Source: CAHJXF01 sp038240015
GTDB taxonomy: Bacteria > Pseudomonadota > Gammaproteobacteria > Burkholderiales > Burkholderiaceae_D
Reading direction: 5' to 3'
DNA: 49,407 nt
Assembly: GCA_038240015.1 (NCBI GenBank)
Contig: JBBSEF010000015.1
Location: 1 to 49,407 of the forward strand
In this document: positions 49,039 through 49,407 of the stretch, one piece after another
Layout of the letters: every line of letters starts with the position of its first letter
Numbering within the stretch: the stretch's first letter is position 1
Notes under the pieces: model-generated
What the model was told of the DNA's origin: nothing
Databases searched by the model: none
The model's input: only the letters and a program-made list of their open reading frames with translations
Translations under genes and position numbers: made by a program

Positions 49039-49407
49039 CCCACCGCTGCGCTGGCGATCGGAGTGATGTTGAGCGTGCCACCCGGCACATCGGCCGAGAT
49101 GCGGCCATTGTTCACAAGCGTGTTGGTGCCGCTGGAAATGAGCGCCTGACCGACGTTGCCCTGACCGTGCACGACGATGTTCGCGCCCAGCGTGGTGATG
49201 CCGGTGCCTTCGACAGCAAGCCGCGCGCCGGCATCGTTGAGGTTGATCGACCCCGTGCCGCCGATGGTCTGGTTGCCTCCCGTCGTCAACGTGCTGTCCA
49301 GACTGAGGATGCCACCGTTGGCTATGTTGACCGCGCCGTTCAGCGTCAGGCCATTCCCGATACGCTCGCGTGCATTGGCGATTGAAGACAGATCGAGCGT
49401 TCCGTTC
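48540..49407. repeat. About 600-bp imperfect repeat inside the PEP-CTERM gene
   Basis: Two copies of a beta-rich module are visible. One runs from the edge to about 48810 and the other from about 48810 to below 48530. Paired motifs are SIANARERIGNGL/TIANSRERIIDGL, IANGGILSLDST in both, NQTIGGTGSINLNDAG/NQTIGGTGTINLNDPG and SSGTNTLVN in both. Confidence 0.8.
49035..49407 (-). pseudogene. N-terminal-side segment of the large PEP-CTERM protein, open to the window edge
   Basis: The frame is open from the edge: GTLDLSSIANARERIGNG, NIANGGILSLDSTL, NQTIGGTGSINLNDAGARLA and GTNTLVNNGRISADVPGGTL. It ends at a TGA at 49035-49037 within GCGGTGGGGTGACC. One extra base just before would continue into VTNNNILEAKSGG of the next segment. 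The true start and any signal peptide lie outside the window. Confidence 0.75.

Noticed and set aside
1..49407. Frequent GATC and CGATCG as a special signal
   Set aside because: They occur evenly through coding DNA and follow from common Ile-Asp-Arg and Asp-Arg codon pairs (ATC GAT CGC). No clustering that suggests an origin or regulatory site was seen.

Overview
The window is a high-GC chromosomal segment with no rRNA, tRNA, phage or insertion sequence. Its core gene order is plsX-fabH-fabD-fabG-acpP-fabF-rpoE-rseA-rseB-mucD-lepA-lepB-rnc-era-recO-pdxJ-acpS-nagZ. Together with an EarP/EF-P pair whose EF-P carries Arg32, and a 60-residue L32, this points to a betaproteobacterium, most likely of the order Burkholderiales. 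The genus cannot be fixed from sequence alone. Nearly all the DNA is coding, and no gene-free stretch exceeds about 260 bases.

Region 1 (1-4134, minus strand): the glycine cleavage genes gcvT-gcvH-gcvP (gcvP cut by the window edge) sit behind a glycine riboswitch. The riboswitch overlaps the 3' end of a Ser/Thr protein kinase that carries a cyclic-nucleotide-binding domain. Region 2 (4135-13139, plus): a membrane beta-glucan synthase of the NdvB type (GH17 plus GT2 domains), then tamA and tamB for outer-membrane protein and lipid traffic. Region 3 (13189-14516, minus): a tetrapyrrole-methylase-fold methyltransferase coupled to a Maf/YceF nucleotide pyrophosphatase.

Region 4 (14671-25815, plus): yceD-rpmF-plsX and the fatty-acid synthesis cluster, then a YgfX-like membrane protein and the envelope-stress cluster rpoE-rseA-rseB-mucD. 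Region 5 (25872-39096, plus): after a strong terminator come lepA-lepB-DUF4845-rnc-era-recO-pdxJ-acpS-nagZ-earP, several joined by 4-base stop/start overlaps, then efp, a family 5 uracil-DNA glycosylase and uvrC.

Region 6 (39127-49407, minus) is the accessory part. It has a cation/proton antiporter, two tandem paralogous TolB-like/TPR proteins of 635 and 637 residues, a translationally coupled pair of small membrane coiled-coil proteins, and a very large PEP-CTERM surface protein. That protein has about six choice-of-anchor-D type repeats and a repeated beta-rich N-terminal module. Its reading frame is broken twice and it runs off the right edge.

A recurring oddity is short tandem duplication (11-15 bp units). 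It occurs in frame inside gcvT, tamB, rseA, earP and uvrC, and in untranslated leaders before yceD, plsX and rnc. The least described content is the regulator/coiled-coil/PEP-CTERM stretch on the right, and the cyclic-nucleotide-domain kinase facing the glucan synthase on the left.
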